The position numbers and the translations under genes are program-made. DNA of 64,000 nt, from assembly GCF_051014685.1 (NCBI RefSeq), contig NC_135054.1, forward strand, positions 10,420,001 through 10,484,000. Direction: 5' to 3'. Positions 25,401 through 38,080 of this stretch are shown piece by piece. Below the pieces are notes generated by a model. That model was not told the DNA's origin. It made no database searches and worked only from the letters and a program-made list of their open reading frames with translations. The stretch's first letter is position 1, and each line of letters begins with the position of its first letter. Source of the stretch: Ptiloglossa arizonensis. Its lineage: Eukaryota; Arthropoda; Insecta; Hymenoptera; Colletidae.

Positions 25401-27786
25401 CTTGGACTCAATTTTACCAATGCATGGTTTAAGTATTATTCGTAAACATCGATTAATTTTTACTTCGATTAACATCTGACTATTATTTGACTCCTCTCTA
25501 CCAATTGTTGTGACACTTTCCAAAATACACGAAATTTATACGAATGATTTCTCTGCAAAGATATAATTGTGTACTAGAAAACGAGTGACACGCGTATTTC
25601 TAAGGAGGTGTAAATTATACAGGTGAGAATGAGGATCGCGTTAAATGTTTAATCGGTTCCGCAGGATCTGTGTCAGAGATCGTGTAGCGATCTCGAAGTT
25701 TACTTACCAATTTAGTCTCGAGAATGGTTCGAAAGCCTTTCATTCGAAGGTAGGCGACGAAACTTGGAAGCCGATGAATAGTTTATCGACAGAATCCCTA
25801 CAATTCCCAGGACAATTGCGTAGGTAGAACTAGCGGACAGACCGCGACGAGCTGACCGTTTACTTGGAGACACGACGGGGCCAAGAGACTCAGGTCGAAT
25901 TTATAATTAACGCGGACTGTAAATGGGACACATCCACTGGAGCCGGATGCCCCTATGAAACCACATTAAACATCGTGTCCTTTTCCCTAGTGCATAGGGA
26001 TTTAGAGAAAAATATATTTTTCCGGCAATGCCCATAAATTCTTTCCATTTCCTGTGCACGGAAACTCCTCGCCACGACTTCCAAATCATTTCTGCGTTCC
26101 TTCGCGCTATCTTGCTACAGTCCATGCCAAAAAGACAGCGTACGTTATATTTCTTAAATTGATTTTATTTACAATCTTATTTATTTAAAGAATTTGTACA
26201 AATTTCATTGATATTTTATATAATAGATATTTTTATTCACGGGAAACACAGAAAAATTTTGTTTCTTAGAAAACGTAAGAACGTCGTCAATAATTGTAAT
26301 GAAAAATTGAAAATTATATGTTTGTACATTTATAGCGCACTTTTGGAAAAATCCTCATTACTTGTACAAATACAAAATTTTTATTTTTTCACAGTGGAGT
26401 TTATGTTATTCTTTTGTAACGCAGAGTTTGCACTCTACTACGGTTTGAAATTGCTTTCTGGTGTTGTGCTTAGTTATTACAAGTTCTGCTCAATAGTTCT
26501 CTGACATTTAAATCGAGGAGTCTTGCTGGTCAGTTAAAAAAAGTAATTTTTTTATCGGGAAGTACGTTTTAATACACTTTACAGTGTGTGTAGCATGATA
26601 TTAGTAACATAATATAAGATAATATAACATAAATAGAAACTATTCGAAATTAACTGTGCTCATATTCTACGATAAAAGTATACTGCATACCTACAAATCT
26701 TTTTATCCATTTTTATGTCGTAGACAAAATTATGATACGTGCTATCTTTTTATCGCAAACTGTAACTTGTAAAAGAATTTTCTTTTTGATGAATTGTCCC
26801 GCTAAAAAGTGGTGACAGGCAATCATTTGTAACGTTCGATCGTGAAAAATTGCTATGGAACGAAAAGCAATCGAAATGAAAATTCTACAAATAAAGTGTG
26901 ACTTGTATGGCGATTGTATAGGAACAAAGATTTGTAATTTGGCGACATTTCGTGGAATGAAGTTTGGTTCAAATAACTGTATAAGTCTTTTGATAATCCA
27001 GAAACATATTTGTAGTTAATCGTCTTATTTTGATTATATTTTTAGATATTTGAAAGTCATTGATGTTCATTTGAAGTGGGACTATATTATATATTTTAAT
27101 CGTGAAAGGTGCTCTACTTCATATTGAGGTGAATTCAATTATCTGTAATAATGTGGTTTACATAATGTAGCATATGAGAATGCATGTTCATATTCTTCGT
27201 AAATTGCTGATATTTGTTAAGGATATTATGTTCCGTCTTTGTGATATTTTAGTAGATCTTTTACGAGTCTTGAGTGAGAATGTATATAATAATACTTACA
27301 TACGTGTGCCTACAAGTATATGAATGTTTGCATAATAATAAAGAACTTATTTGAATGCAAGTATCTTTAATCTAACGAAACGAGCTGTTTCTTCTCAGTG
27401 TGTTTTACACAATGATTACATGAATTAAATTAAAATTTCGGGTTTGACGTTTTTCAAAATAGTGTATCATAACGTCAGTTTGTGTCCAACGGAATTAAAA
27501 ATTTATACCATTGAAATCAAAAACTGTATTATTTTTTAACTGTTCGAGGTAGCCACTAATTATATTGTTGAATTCTTGTTGGTGTAAATATTAAGGGAAA
27601 TGAAACTATTAGCGTGGGAATGAGAAAAAAAATACGTACCCACGAAGACCGAGTCTCCTGTTTGTCCTTGCGATAGGGTGGCGATGACTGCGGTGAGATC
27701 ACATCGTGAAGGATCGGCTGGCGCTGAAGTTGCGCCACGTATGCCATACGAAAAGCATTGCCGACAAGGGTGTTCAACTCCTCCGC
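13207..27786 (-). CDS. SH2D5: PTB-SH2 adaptor protein, SH2D5-type (C-terminal six exons; N-terminus not located)
   Basis: Phosphotyrosine-signalling scaffold with no catalytic domain. Exons in transcript order: 27640-27786, 24108-24296, 18419-18858, 16669-16887, 15539-15710, 13207-13416 (TAG at 13209-13207). Junction phases are 0, 0, 2, 2, 0 and all edges are GT-AG, giving one frame of about 457 residues. The order is: last strand and C-terminal helix of a PTB domain (ELNTLVGNAFRMAYVAQLQ), a long Ser/Thr/Pro linker, an SH2 domain from PWFQAG to LPCPLSLSRYNP, and an acidic tail. PTB before SH2 excludes tensin (reverse order). The SH2 fits the SH2D5 pattern as I recall it (AGI, GAF, LS.R, CPL...R.NP) better than Shc. 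The first ~100 residues of the PTB are missing from the exons I could find. Family assignment is from memory, not a search. Confidence 0.75.
13417..15538. other. Adaptor intron, no other gene seen
   Basis: AT-rich. It contains a perfect hairpin at 14,065-14,087 (AAAGTCCTTTT, one base, AAAAGGACTTT). Short frames on both strands lack coding features. Confidence 0.7.
15539..15710 (-). CDS. PTB-SH2 adaptor exon: SH2 core with FLVR-type motif
   Basis: 172 bases after a GATTCCAG acceptor and before GTAAAT. It encodes EITLEVLSQEPEGAFMVRES, in which FMVRES is the FLVRES strand and supplies the Arg that binds phosphotyrosine. CYALSLRVPREF and IAHYLIMRTNKGYKIK follow (beta C and beta D, with the beta D His). 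The domain therefore looks able to bind phosphotyrosine. Confidence 0.93.
16669..16887 (-). CDS. PTB-SH2 adaptor exon: SH3-ligand motif and first strand of SH2
   Basis: 219 bases from an ATCTACAG acceptor to a GTTTTT donor, phase 2 at both ends. It contains STPTPPPLPERTDSL, where PPLPER fits the class II SH3 ligand PxxPxR. The exon ends KAPWFQAGIP, the alpha-A entry of the SH2 domain. The donor is weak at +3 to +6. Confidence 0.87.
16888..18418. other. Adaptor intron with a dispersed repeat fragment
   Basis: AT-rich intron. The stretch 17,251-17,375 is related to 60,834-60,965 (shared GGTTAAAAATTG.AACAC and AGT/TGTAACTT blocks). The 74-codon plus-strand frame at 18,188-18,412 shows no domain and is probably chance or repeat. 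Confidence 0.6.
18419..18858 (-). CDS. PTB-SH2 adaptor exon: long Ser/Thr/Pro linker
   Basis: 440 bases, the largest exon, after an AATCCAG acceptor and before GTAACTTT. It is open throughout: starts TPNSIPGLRPTHNF, has STPSSDESNSPTELNSYKRL, the basic-hydrophobic piece DKPPLIKRLAMGL, then GSSTPTSPSNRPHSGGYINE and ends in NFNIENN. Several tyrosines sit in polar surroundings (GGYINE, PTYNKI) and could be kinase targets; YINE is a GRB2-SH2-like YxN motif. Confidence 0.85.
18859..24107. other. Adaptor intron, 5.2 kb
   Basis: No further exon is needed here, since the flanking exons join in phase 0. It contains a cluster of GGTTAACC-like and AACCGGTT sites at 20,775-20,890. A 159-codon minus-strand frame at 22,156-22,635 in AT-rich DNA shows no domain and has odd Ile/Leu/Arg composition; I do not call it a gene. 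Confidence 0.6.
24108..24296 (-). CDS. PTB-SH2 adaptor exon: Gly/Ser-rich linker
   Basis: 63 codons in phase 0, after a CTGTTGCAG acceptor and before a GTAGCTC donor. It reads NKSLAGDNSIAGVGGGC then NSWLKSRTSPTSRTGSGSS and SPTLRLASVK. Low-complexity, probably disordered, with many Ser-Pro and basic-Ser sites. Coding status rests on phase agreement with both neighbours and good splice sites. Confidence 0.75.
24297..27639. other. Adaptor intron, 3.3 kb
   Basis: Contains a plus-strand 65-codon frame at 24,559-24,756 and a minus-strand ATG frame near 25,907-26,122. Both are slightly more protein-like than background but have no recognised domain. Confidence 0.55.
27640..27786 (-). CDS. PTB-SH2 adaptor exon: C-terminal helix of the PTB domain
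   Basis: A 49-codon exon after a TTTTTTGTTACAG acceptor and before a GTACGTAT donor. AEELNTLVGNAFRMAYVAQL is the C-terminal amphipathic helix typical of PTB/PID domains, which lies against the peptide groove. It is followed by a polar linker (SPQSSPPYRKDKQ). The phase is 0 at both ends. The upstream exon with the rest of the PTB was not found within the next several kb. Confidence 0.85.
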
Positions 27787-29653
27787 CTGTAACAAAAAAC
27801 AAGACAAACATAATTTATGTAATCTTTTACTTGCATAGAGTAATATTATTTTGCATTTTGTTTCGAATCTACTGCTTAGATTCTCTTCTGTAAGGCACTT
27901 CTAGCAGATATTTTCTTAGATACGATTAATCGTCTAAATAGTTTTTTATTTGTGGAGAATTCAAAACAAATTTTGTGTCGAGAAAAATATTTCATAGTAG
28001 CCATTTAATAGTAAAAAATATTAGATAGAAGAGAAATAAATTAAAAGAACATATATTTTAAACTACTGTTCAATTTGGATTAGATTGTACAGCAATCATA
28101 TTCGTTGAATTTCGCCCTTTCATCTTTTGTACTTATATTCTATTTTTTCTGGTTTCCTTCAATTCGGTGAATAAGATCGTTAAATAGAAAAAATAAGAAA
28201 GAAAATTTTATGTAAAGATGTAACAAAGACTTATCAATTTCTTCATTTTGATAATCGTCATTCATGGAGAAGAATAACTTAAGTATTATAATATTTATCT
28301 TGAATTTATGGAACAATATTGGTGTGTTTAATCTCGCATTTGAAATCTTCGGAAAACAAGATCAATAGATAAGATTTGCTAGAGAAATCTTATTAAAGAT
28401 TCCAGCCAACACACCCAGAACAAAATGTAGTAATATTGCTCCGTGTAAGCGAACAAAATACAAGTTAAATTACTTTCTTCATGAATAATTATCGGAACAA
28501 AGAGATTGACGTCTGTATTGTATTTCTGTTTTAAGGCGAAAAAAAGTTGTCATTTAATTGTACTGTCAATGAGACTGGAACAGTTTCGAGTTTACGTGAC
28601 AGTGATCCATTAGAACGGTTGACCTAAATGCAGCTGGTGTAACTAATTAATATTGAACCAGAGAATTTCAATTAATTCGCCATTCTCCCTTTACCCCTCT
28701 GCGTTCTGGTTTATATCAAGGACTTCGAATTTTAATCTACGATCGATCAGAATCATAAATCGTAAATGCGAGATTATTAAAGTAGCCTGTTACTTTTCAT
28801 AATACCAATTTTTACTAGAAATGAAGTATTATTTCGTTTCGAAATTTTTATTTGTTGTTATAGTATGGTAAACAAATGTTGATTTTGAATCACGTTCAAC
28901 GTAAATCATACGATAATGAATTTAAGTTCTACTACATACATATATAAGATGCGATAATTCGAGTTCAAGCTTACTGATGTTTTTCTGTAAAATGATTTTG
29001 TGTATATAAAAGATACTAAGATTTATAAAATATCCACACAAACATGCATCACAAATGTAGACACGGTGGTTCATTTAAATGCAGCATTTCCGGTTTTCAA
29101 GTGACACGATTGAGATAATCAATTTACCTGAAAAACTTAGCTTCGTGTATACTGTTCCGTGAGAATATTATACGCGTTATAATTATTGACGATATAACGA
29201 GAGTGAACGAGATAGAATATTAACAGGCGAATCTCGCATTATACGCGCTCAGTGACCAAAACTTTAAAACAATTTACTTTTAATTTTACTTTTAAGAATG
29301 TACCACTGAAGAGGATAAAATCCTCTCGGTCAAAGCATCGAACAAATTAACGTGGCCTTGTTTTAATTTGCAAAAAGATCCACGAATAGATTGGTTCATC
29401 ATTCTGAAGAAATATAAATTGTAGGGGGATGAATCCGTTATTTGAATCGAGCGCAAAGATTGTCACTAGAAAGCAGGAATTACTGTACCACTTGCCGCGA
29501 CTTGGATACAGAAAGGAAAAGAGAAGAGAAGAAACAGGTACCGGGTGTAATCCATATTCCATACGCCATGGCTGAGGAGATGCTAACGGAAGCGGAGTCG
29601 ATACGGAAAATAAACTACCCGGAGGAACTATATGTAGATACATATATCTATAA

Positions 29654-29660
<7 letters not shown>

Positions 29661-29704
<44 letters not shown>
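29661..29704. repeat. (AT)n microsatellite, 44 bp
   Basis: Perfect AT dinucleotides, preceded by degenerate ATAT sequence from about 29,640. Confidence 0.97.
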
Positions 29705-29708
<4 letters not shown>

Positions 29709-30697
29709 CTTGTACTGCGGCATGTACAGTGGCGGTCATATACTTACGAACGCATGAATAACTGTGCTTTATAATCTATAATATTGCATTATACGTAGCT
29801 GTTGCTACTGATATACAGAGTCATCTGTAGCATTGGAACAAATCGTATCCATTTCTGATCGTAATTAAGAAAAACGTTGAAGAAAAAGTAAAACATTTTT
29901 AGAACTATATCTTTTTCGCAAGTGAAACGATGCATGTGAACGATTCCGTTTTAAAATGGAAATGCGCATTTTCTTTGTACAAATTAAATCTTCTCGTTTT
30001 TCTACGTAAATCGATGTGAAGGAAAGTGATCGAAAAATGACTGCGTGACATATTTTAAGTACACGTCTTTATTAAAGAAATGCTGGAGAAAATGCCTCTG
30101 ATCGAGAACGCAATTTATCGACGAAAAGAGAAATTTTCCTCGCATCGAGAACATCACTGGGAAGAATTCTTTATAACTGCTTACAGTACATCGCGTTTCG
30201 GTGAGATGCATCTAAAATATTTCACGAAGTGATCATTTTCAGACCATTCGAGGTTTATATCTTTTCACAGAGAACGATACGAGTACCACATGGTCTTCTT
30301 AACCCAGAAGCGATCTCTCTTCGCTCCTTACAACGCACGTACAATCGATTGTACGATGATGTTTACAATTCGACTTGCTGAAAGAATTTTATTCATGGAA
30401 CGAATTAACCCAATAGGTCGAAGATTTGTTGCGTTTACTTTCGATATAGATGTTTCAAGCGCCAAACCTTCAAATATAAATATGTTCGTAAATATAGGTT
30501 CGCCACTGTGCGGAGGAAGTGCAGTGAAAAACGAGACACGATGATAACGAGCCAGAGAGCGGAAAAGAGGACGTCGGGGAGGAGGGTGGGAGGGAGAAGG
30601 AGGTAGAGCCGGGTAGAGGAAAAATGAAGAGACTAGAGAGGTGACTGAAAGAGGAAGGAATAAGACACATCAACGGAAAAGGGAAATGGTGGTGGCA

Positions 30698-30719
30698 GGG
30701 GGTTGGGGGGGTTGGGGGC
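30698..30719 (+). other. G-quadruplex-capable G-rich tract
   Basis: Runs of 5, 7 and 5 G separated by TT, followed by further GGGG runs, within a purine-rich island (30,545-30,760). The plus strand fits the G3+ with short loops pattern if the 7-G run is split or the next run is used. Confidence 0.6.
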
Positions 30720-33700
30720 AGATGTAAGGGGCAAGGGAGAGGCAGCCGCATTCGATACTATCCCGGAGGCTGCGGTCGGCACTTGCCTAAGCCGGATATT
30801 CGAAATGGAAACCGAATGTGAACACGATGCCTCGATGCTAGTGTGACGCGCGCATTCCACGTGTCTGCGGCCGGAATACGGCATGTTTGATATTTGCGTT
30901 TTAGGCGGTACCGTTGCGGGGATTGAACCACGCCGACCGTAGATAAGAATTTTAGTCCGTGAAATGTCTGGCGACAGGCCGTGAAATAGACGATCGCCAC
31001 TCGAGTTATTTCCACGCGCAATTCGAGCGCTTTTTAACGCGTATTTCACGACACGAGTCACGGTGACTCAATTTAGACCGTATTTACTTTTTACACGCGG
31101 ACCGAAGTGGCGCGCGCACCGAGGATTTCATTCGACCGCGTTTACACAACGTTCCGGAACTAATAAGATACAAACACGGTATAGAAGTCACTGACTTAAC
31201 TAAGGATACGCGAAGCGTACTCGTCAAACAACCCTTCGCTTCCTCTCTCTTTACACTCGAGGTGTCATGACTTCGTGACAGACTAAGAGACACGTAATTG
31301 CAGTTAATTCCTCTTTATTGTTTTAACTAGACACGTTTTCTTTCGGAAATATACATTCTAGAATAAGTAGCGAATATAATAGCAAAGATAGCTATCTAAT
31401 ATGTTTATAGCCACCTGTTTATTGTTAGTTCGGTATTCCAAAATTCTGTGTTTCTAAATGCAAATTTAACTGTGTAAATCATCTTATTATTTTTTTTATA
31501 AAATAATGGACCAAATATATTTCTCATTTCCAACTGTGGACACATTAACGTGAATTTTGATCGATAAAAAATAATGCTTGTCGAATGAAGTAATATTACA
31601 ACGGAAACAAAGGTAACGAAATTAGTACAGGTTATAATTAAGAAATACAGCGGGTACGTCGATACGTAGAAGTAATTAACAGATTAACTTTGTGATAAAC
31701 TTTCTAACAGTTTAGAATATGTTATTTTATACTTGGTTGTTGTATATATTTCGTGGGCTTACGTAAAATGCAGTAATTGTCGGAAGTCTTTTAAAAGGTT
31801 GTATACGTAAAGTTAGAAATATTATATTTGATACATTTATAGCTCTGATCCTTTGAAAGAGTCTTTCAACGTTTCGCCAGTAATGCAATTGACTTCGCCA
31901 GAAATCTTATTATATCATAGAGGATACTGCAGTATCAATATCAGTGTGCTATCAGATCCCTGTTGAAGGTGGTTGCAATGCTCGCAAAACGTTGAAACAC
32001 TGTTGCTATAGAGTACGACTTGTACCAGGAAACTTCCAATAAACTCAGCTATAAAGTTACAAAATTATTGTCTCGTAAAGTGCCCTTTATAGCACAGAGA
32101 TGTAACTGAAACGTTCAAGTTGTAAAATTCTGAATAATTACAATCATTGGTTTTACAGTGTGCAACAAAATGACAGTACCGTGAAATTTGTATACCATTT
32201 TCGTTTTGTAAAAGAAAAAAGACTGCTTTTTACAAAGTCACGTAATTTCGTGTAGTCAGCCGCCCTTACATAATAATTTCTACCCAACGAGAAACAGCGA
32301 AGCAACTTTTAATGTTGCAGCGAAGCAGTAGCGTGGTTTCCTGAAACTAAAAGGAGGAAGATGCTTGCCGACATCGAACTTTATCAAGTCATAGCGAATA
32401 AATTCGTTAACGAGGTTTCTTGCGAACTAGTTAGAAATTGTTGGTGAGTTTTGAGAGTGGAGTGTTCTCTTCTATCCGTTCGAAAACCGGCATATAGATG
32501 TTTTGATTAACGACAGCCCTCTCGAAGCATCATTTCGGTAATTGAGTCTCGATCTTCGAAGAATTTTATATTTCTTTTATTCTTACCATGCTTGAGTAAA
32601 TTACTTTCTAATAAGGAGAAAATACACTACGGATGTATCTTATTCTTTACAGATAATCATAGACGAGTTTCTAGATACTTATAAGTACGTTTCAGATGCA
32701 CTTTCGTGTATAATGTGCATTGCGTTATATGTGGTCTTTTCTCGTTTTTATTTATAATTCGATAGAATTTAAAAACTCCGAAATGTCAGGTGTTCTCTCT
32801 TTATCGAGTATAAATAAATATGCACAATTTGAAAAAGCTATTATTATTCTCCTGGTAAAAAATTCACAAAATATATCTTTTTTTTAGAATAGAAATATTA
32901 GACTAGAAGAGCTTTTTAAGCAACCAATCTCTAAAATTGGGCCGAATTACTTATTTCTTATTCGGTAAAATAAATCCGTGTTAAAATTGACTCGCAGAAA
33001 GTTGAGCTTTTCCGCTGCGTTGCCTAATAAATACAGCTGAAACCTCCTCCTCAAATAATATTACGGTACTTTTTAATTTCCTTAGGTGGACAAATTCGCG
33101 AAACGCGATGAAAATCCGCGCAGTGAAGGGCGTTAATCTAGAACGCGTTTAAATGAAACTTTCTTATCCCTGTGTCATGAGTGATTCAGCCACGGCGGAT
33201 CCGTGATCGCGAGGATAAATCGTAGACAAGAAGGTTGCCTCGAGATCAAAAGCCTCGGAAACGCGGTGCTTATGACGTTAAAACTCCTCTCTTGGTCGAA
33301 ACTGATCTTTGTTCAGCAATAGACGATAAATCTAACAAAGGATACCCCGCTCCGCCCCTCTTGCCATCTTCTCCTCCGGGAACCCCCTCCGGCACAAAAC
33401 GGAAAGAAAGAAAGCAAAGACAGGAAAGGAATTCGCAAAATCCGGGGGAGCCAAACATCGTGCACAATATGTCTCGTGTATAGGCGGCCGCGTAGCGGGT
33501 AAGGCGAATGTAAAAAAAAAAAAAAAAGAAAAAAAGTAGAAGGGTGGTATACTCTCATTCCTGTTCGCACAATGCGTCGTCTTTTAGGTGGCTCTCGTGC
33601 AACACACAGTCAACATCGCGCATTAATACGCACTGCCGTGGCTTTTATGAGCTTTGGAAAAGAGAGCGATAGCCTTCTGGCCCTCCACCTGCAGTTTCAC

Positions 33701-34261
33701 CCTGTTTTCACCCTCGCGCGGTGCCTCGGCGATGCGTGTTTGCCTCACGGGCTGGCAGGCAACGGCGTCGTCGTCCGTTCGCGATCAAACTTGCGTCGAC
33801 GGTGCCGTATCATTCCGAGTCCCGAGTCACGCACACGGGACTGAGCATTCACGTGTGGTCCGCGTCGAATCCCGCGCACCGCCACGGCGTATCCGCACGG
33901 TACCGGCGTGTGCGTGCCAGGACCTTTCTAAACGCAGACACGAGGCACTGGGTCTAGCCAAGGGTTGCGACGTGAGTGCTTATTACACATTCAAGGCTTG
34001 CATTTGCACTGTAGCTTGCTGGAAAGCTGTACGCCATTTCCCTACCACCCTACCCCTCACCCGACAACCACTGCCGCCTCTCTACCGCCCCATGGTCACT
34101 CTTCTTCTTTCTATTCCTTCTTGTCCGACTAAGGGCGTTTCGTTACATACGACAGACCACGGCCATTGCCGACGATCCGACAAAAAGATCCACCACCGCG
34201 CGTACCGAGATTCTTTTCCTCGACGTTTTCATCTCGTTTTGCTACCTACCACCTCTCCGCT

Positions 34262-34316
34262 CTTTTTCTCTCTCTCTGTATCTCTCTTTCTCTCTCCCTC
34301 TCTCTCTCTCTCTCTG
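34262..34316. repeat. (CT)n-rich tract
   Basis: Imperfect CT/TC dinucleotide run with a few interruptions. Confidence 0.9.
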
Positions 34317-34616
34317 GTACTCCCAGCACCATCTGTTTCCCATATTTTTTGCTTTTCAATCTTCAAGGAAGGAAAATATTGTCATCGAGAACAATTAGGA
34401 CAAAATGTCCTTTTCACGGTTAAAGTATGGTTTAAGAATCAGGTTTTGATTATTGATAAATGTTTGTGTCAACCGTCTAAACGGTTGAATATATTTGAAG
34501 GAAATTTTATATTTAAAATTTGTATTTAAGATCTGATTAGATTTTGTAGAAAATCACTCCATGGAAAATTATAATTAATCTAATACATGGAAATGATCAT
34601 TTCCTTGGGGGTATTT

Positions 34617-34716
<100 letters not shown>

Positions 34717-37700
34717 GTTATTTGAAGACATTTTCTAATTTAGCTTAAATGAAGCTTAATGAGAATTAAAGTGTACATACAAAATTTAAATAAACTTTTT
34801 TACTGTCTTTCCCGATAATGAAAATATTAAATGAAATATTCATTAGATACTTACACCGCATTCTTTTTATTAGTTCCGTAGCTATACTAATCTATCTAAA
34901 AGAAGTCTGATACTCTGTGATTAATATTTAAAATTTATTTTCTCTGTACGGACTATGAATGCTTCGAATTTTCAAAAAATCGATGATTACGATGCCAAGT
35001 CTTGCGCAATTTAAAGCGAAATGCCTTGTATGCAAAACACGATAAAACCCCGAGGTTACGGAAGAATAGAAAAGTTTCTACTTGGATATTTCGTGGAAAT
35101 GTTTGTTGAAGTGGGTAGCTTCCCGACGATATCTTGATATTACGTAACGGCAAAGTACGCAATTCTTTTCCATAATCTTCGATTTGCCTGAATGGGGAAA
35201 TAGAAATATTATTTGTATGCTAATATTATGCGATAAAATGCGCATTCTATTACAATTCTCTTCCACCTGATGTACAAAATTCCCTAACAGTTACAATTTC
35301 ATATTTGTTACTATGTAACTGTTGCAATTTTTTAATTAAGTACCGTTACACTAAACCTATGAATTTCAAAACTTTATCATCATTTAGTCATTAAAAAAAA
35401 AATAAAGAACATTATCCCTGAAAATGCATTTTTTGAAATACGTTTCTGAAATTCATATTTAGATATCAAATTTTCATATAAACACGTATATGAGAAACTA
35501 CATACTAATATAAGAGTTTTTACGAACTTACATTACAAACTAAAATGTTTAGATAAAGATTCGTGAATTTATCGTATTTATTCGTTTAAATTTTAATATT
35601 TTAAAATGTCACGTGCGATCCCTAAACTTCGTTTACGTCGCAGACTCTACAAATGTATAATTTACAACAGTTGCCTTGAACAGACAGTCGATTTTGTTAC
35701 GACTATAGGGATTCGTAAAAAATGTCACGCGCATCTTGCATCCAAGAGGTGCTTCACGTACCAGTCGTGATTCTTGTCATGAATAGTTAACTACATTGTC
35801 GCCGTATAGGTACGAACGCCTCAGTTTTTTTTTTTTTTTGCGATAATGCCAGCAGCTTGTTCTCCCGAGGGAACAAATACGCGGTAAGATATTATGGTAT
35901 GCTTTTCTAGCGAACTCCTAGGCTCGGTATATAAATACATACCTACATACGTACAGGATGGAAAGAAATGTTTCACCGTGGTTGACATAGACTGGATTGC
36001 TATACATTCAGATTGGTAGAGATTTGTTAAAAAGTTCCTGCAGAAATGACCTTAATTGATATTTTCAAGGGCAAATTTTTGGGTCAAACATATCAAAGGA
36101 ATCATATATAATAGTCCAACTATTTTCTTGAAAAATGATACAAAAGTATTTTCACTATTTAAGAAGATTTTATTTATGTAATTGAATTTCGAGTAAAGTT
36201 AATAGTTGGATGCACTACTAAGATAATTGCATTGATGTGATGCAAGATATTAGGACAAAATAAATAGAATCATAGCAATACTAGGGTCGACTATAAATCT
36301 GAAATTCTTGTTAATCTCGATAGTTATTTAGTAGCTATAAATTCCTAACATACCCTTCTTTCCAAATCGTAGTTTGTTGTCCACAAAAAATGTCAACGTG
36401 ACGTTTTAATGTAGCAGAAACAGGTGAATCGTACAGGTATATCAAATTATAGAAAATGTAATTGCTTCAATTTCGAAATGTTAACGTTCGAAGGACATTT
36501 TTTCGAAAAATAATTGGTCGTTAGCGGCTAATAATCTAGGATGTGTTTATACACGTCGTTCCCTGTATTTTGCACCCGACACTGTCCAGAAAGAGCTTGT
36601 CCCGATCGTACCGTACCCTTGTCAGAACTTTAACTGCAGAGGGTCAAACCAGTTTTCGTTGATTACCGTTAGCGCGTCAGTCATAAACCAAGATCGGGAT
36701 ATAACAAATAATTCGGAGACATTGAATCGTTGCATCCCGTGAAATATATTCGCGTTTCGCGTGAAATGAAAATTCCTTCAACTTGGAGGAATCATCGATC
36801 ACCCCGTATATCTCGTGAAATGGAACGAAACTAACGTATGGAGGAAATCGTCACGGATCAACTACGCGTACATATATTCCAAATCGCTGGCGTGGGAATA
36901 ATTCTAGGTCAATTTATACAGCTGAATACTTTTCGATTAGCCTCTATTTTTCCGGTCAGTTGGCACGATTACTGGCTTTTGAAAGGTCAGCTGTCCCAGC
37001 AGCTCGCGTTACTTCATGAAGCAACGAGGGAAAAGGAACAGGTTTTTGACACCAAAGATCAATACTTGGCGGTGGATACGGTCGTGTCATCGAGGGAAAT
37101 TTATCATCGTTGTAGGCGGTGCAAGAGCAACTACATTGCCCGACAAAGGAAAAACGGTCCTGAGATTTCCGCCCCGTGAAAGAACTGGATGCTCTCGGCT
37201 TCGAATTTGAGCGCAATGTTCTTGTTTCGCTCCTCCTACTGGAGGTTGACTTCGGACGGCCAGTGTCCGAGAAGACCCTCTTCAACGTCCTTAGATCAGG
37301 GTTTCTTTGAGTAATCACTGGTTAACGTCGACACTGCCTCTGTTGAATTCTTTTCTCGATGACGTATGAACCTGCGGGTAGCCGATATTCTTTTCTTCTA
37401 CGAAACTCGGTCGAGATCCGATGGAAACGGTATGTGGACGTTTGAAAGTTTATCGCTTGAAATAGCAATTTGAGTTACTGCTTGGCCTAGAGGAATTATT
37501 AACCTTCTTTCGAGTATTTTGTTCATAACGAACAAAACCGCTTTATTTTGATCCTCCTTTTCGATGCTATATAATGTTAATAAAATGAGATACATATACG
37601 TAGTTATCAGTTATAAAACATTAATTTAGTGTCAATGAAGAAAGTATAAAATTTAATCGTTACTAATTATAGTAGGGAAAATTTAGCCTACACATAATTA

Positions 37701-38036
37701 TTATTCTACGGGTTTAGTTACGTTATTTCTTCATTTTTGTACTTATCTTAGTTTACATATATATAATAATTGACGATAATTAATTTATTATAATTACATA
37801 TGTATGTCTGATTTTATTAATATTGTGAATCTTTACTAAGGAGAACCAAAATAAAATAGGTAAAACGTATATTAGAATAAAATACTTTAAAAGAAACAAA
37901 GAAGAAGAAACTAGTATTATTTAAGACATTAGGCACTTATTTATACTTAATAGATTGGGAAGAAACCATTTTATGATTCTGTCACGAAATTCTTTTTAAA
38001 AACCATGCTTAGTTTCGGGGCTGTATATTAATAAAC

Positions 38037-38080
38037 GGCGGACCGAATCTGGCCCGCAAGTCGCAGTTTGGCGACCCCTA
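38037..38080. mobile_element. hAT-like terminal fragment
   Basis: GGCCCGCAAGTCGCAGTTTG followed by GCGACCCCTA resembles the end of hAT-type elements whose termini read TAGGGGTCGCCAAACTG in reverse complement. No matching opposite end or transposase was seen nearby, so this is at most a fragment. The family name is from memory. Confidence 0.4.

Noticed and set aside
29347..29774. ORFs of 130 and 110 codons on both strands
   Set aside because: Held open by the (AT)n microsatellite (Tyr-Ile repeats); no domain.
30890..31000. tRNA-like B box (GGTTCAATCCCC on the minus strand)
   Set aside because: No matching A box at the right distance, the T stem has a mismatch, and no 7-bp acceptor stem can be formed.
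33654..34529. 291-codon plus-strand ORF
   Set aside because: Lies in a GC-rich and CT-repeat island with few stops; contains Ser/Leu repeats from (CT)n and overlaps other long frames, no domain.
36956..37318. Minus-strand frame with a faint resemblance to a PTB strand (ALKFEAESIQFFHG in one frame)
   Set aside because: The frame is cut by TAG on both sides, with no acceptor or donor in the right place; I judged it coincidence.
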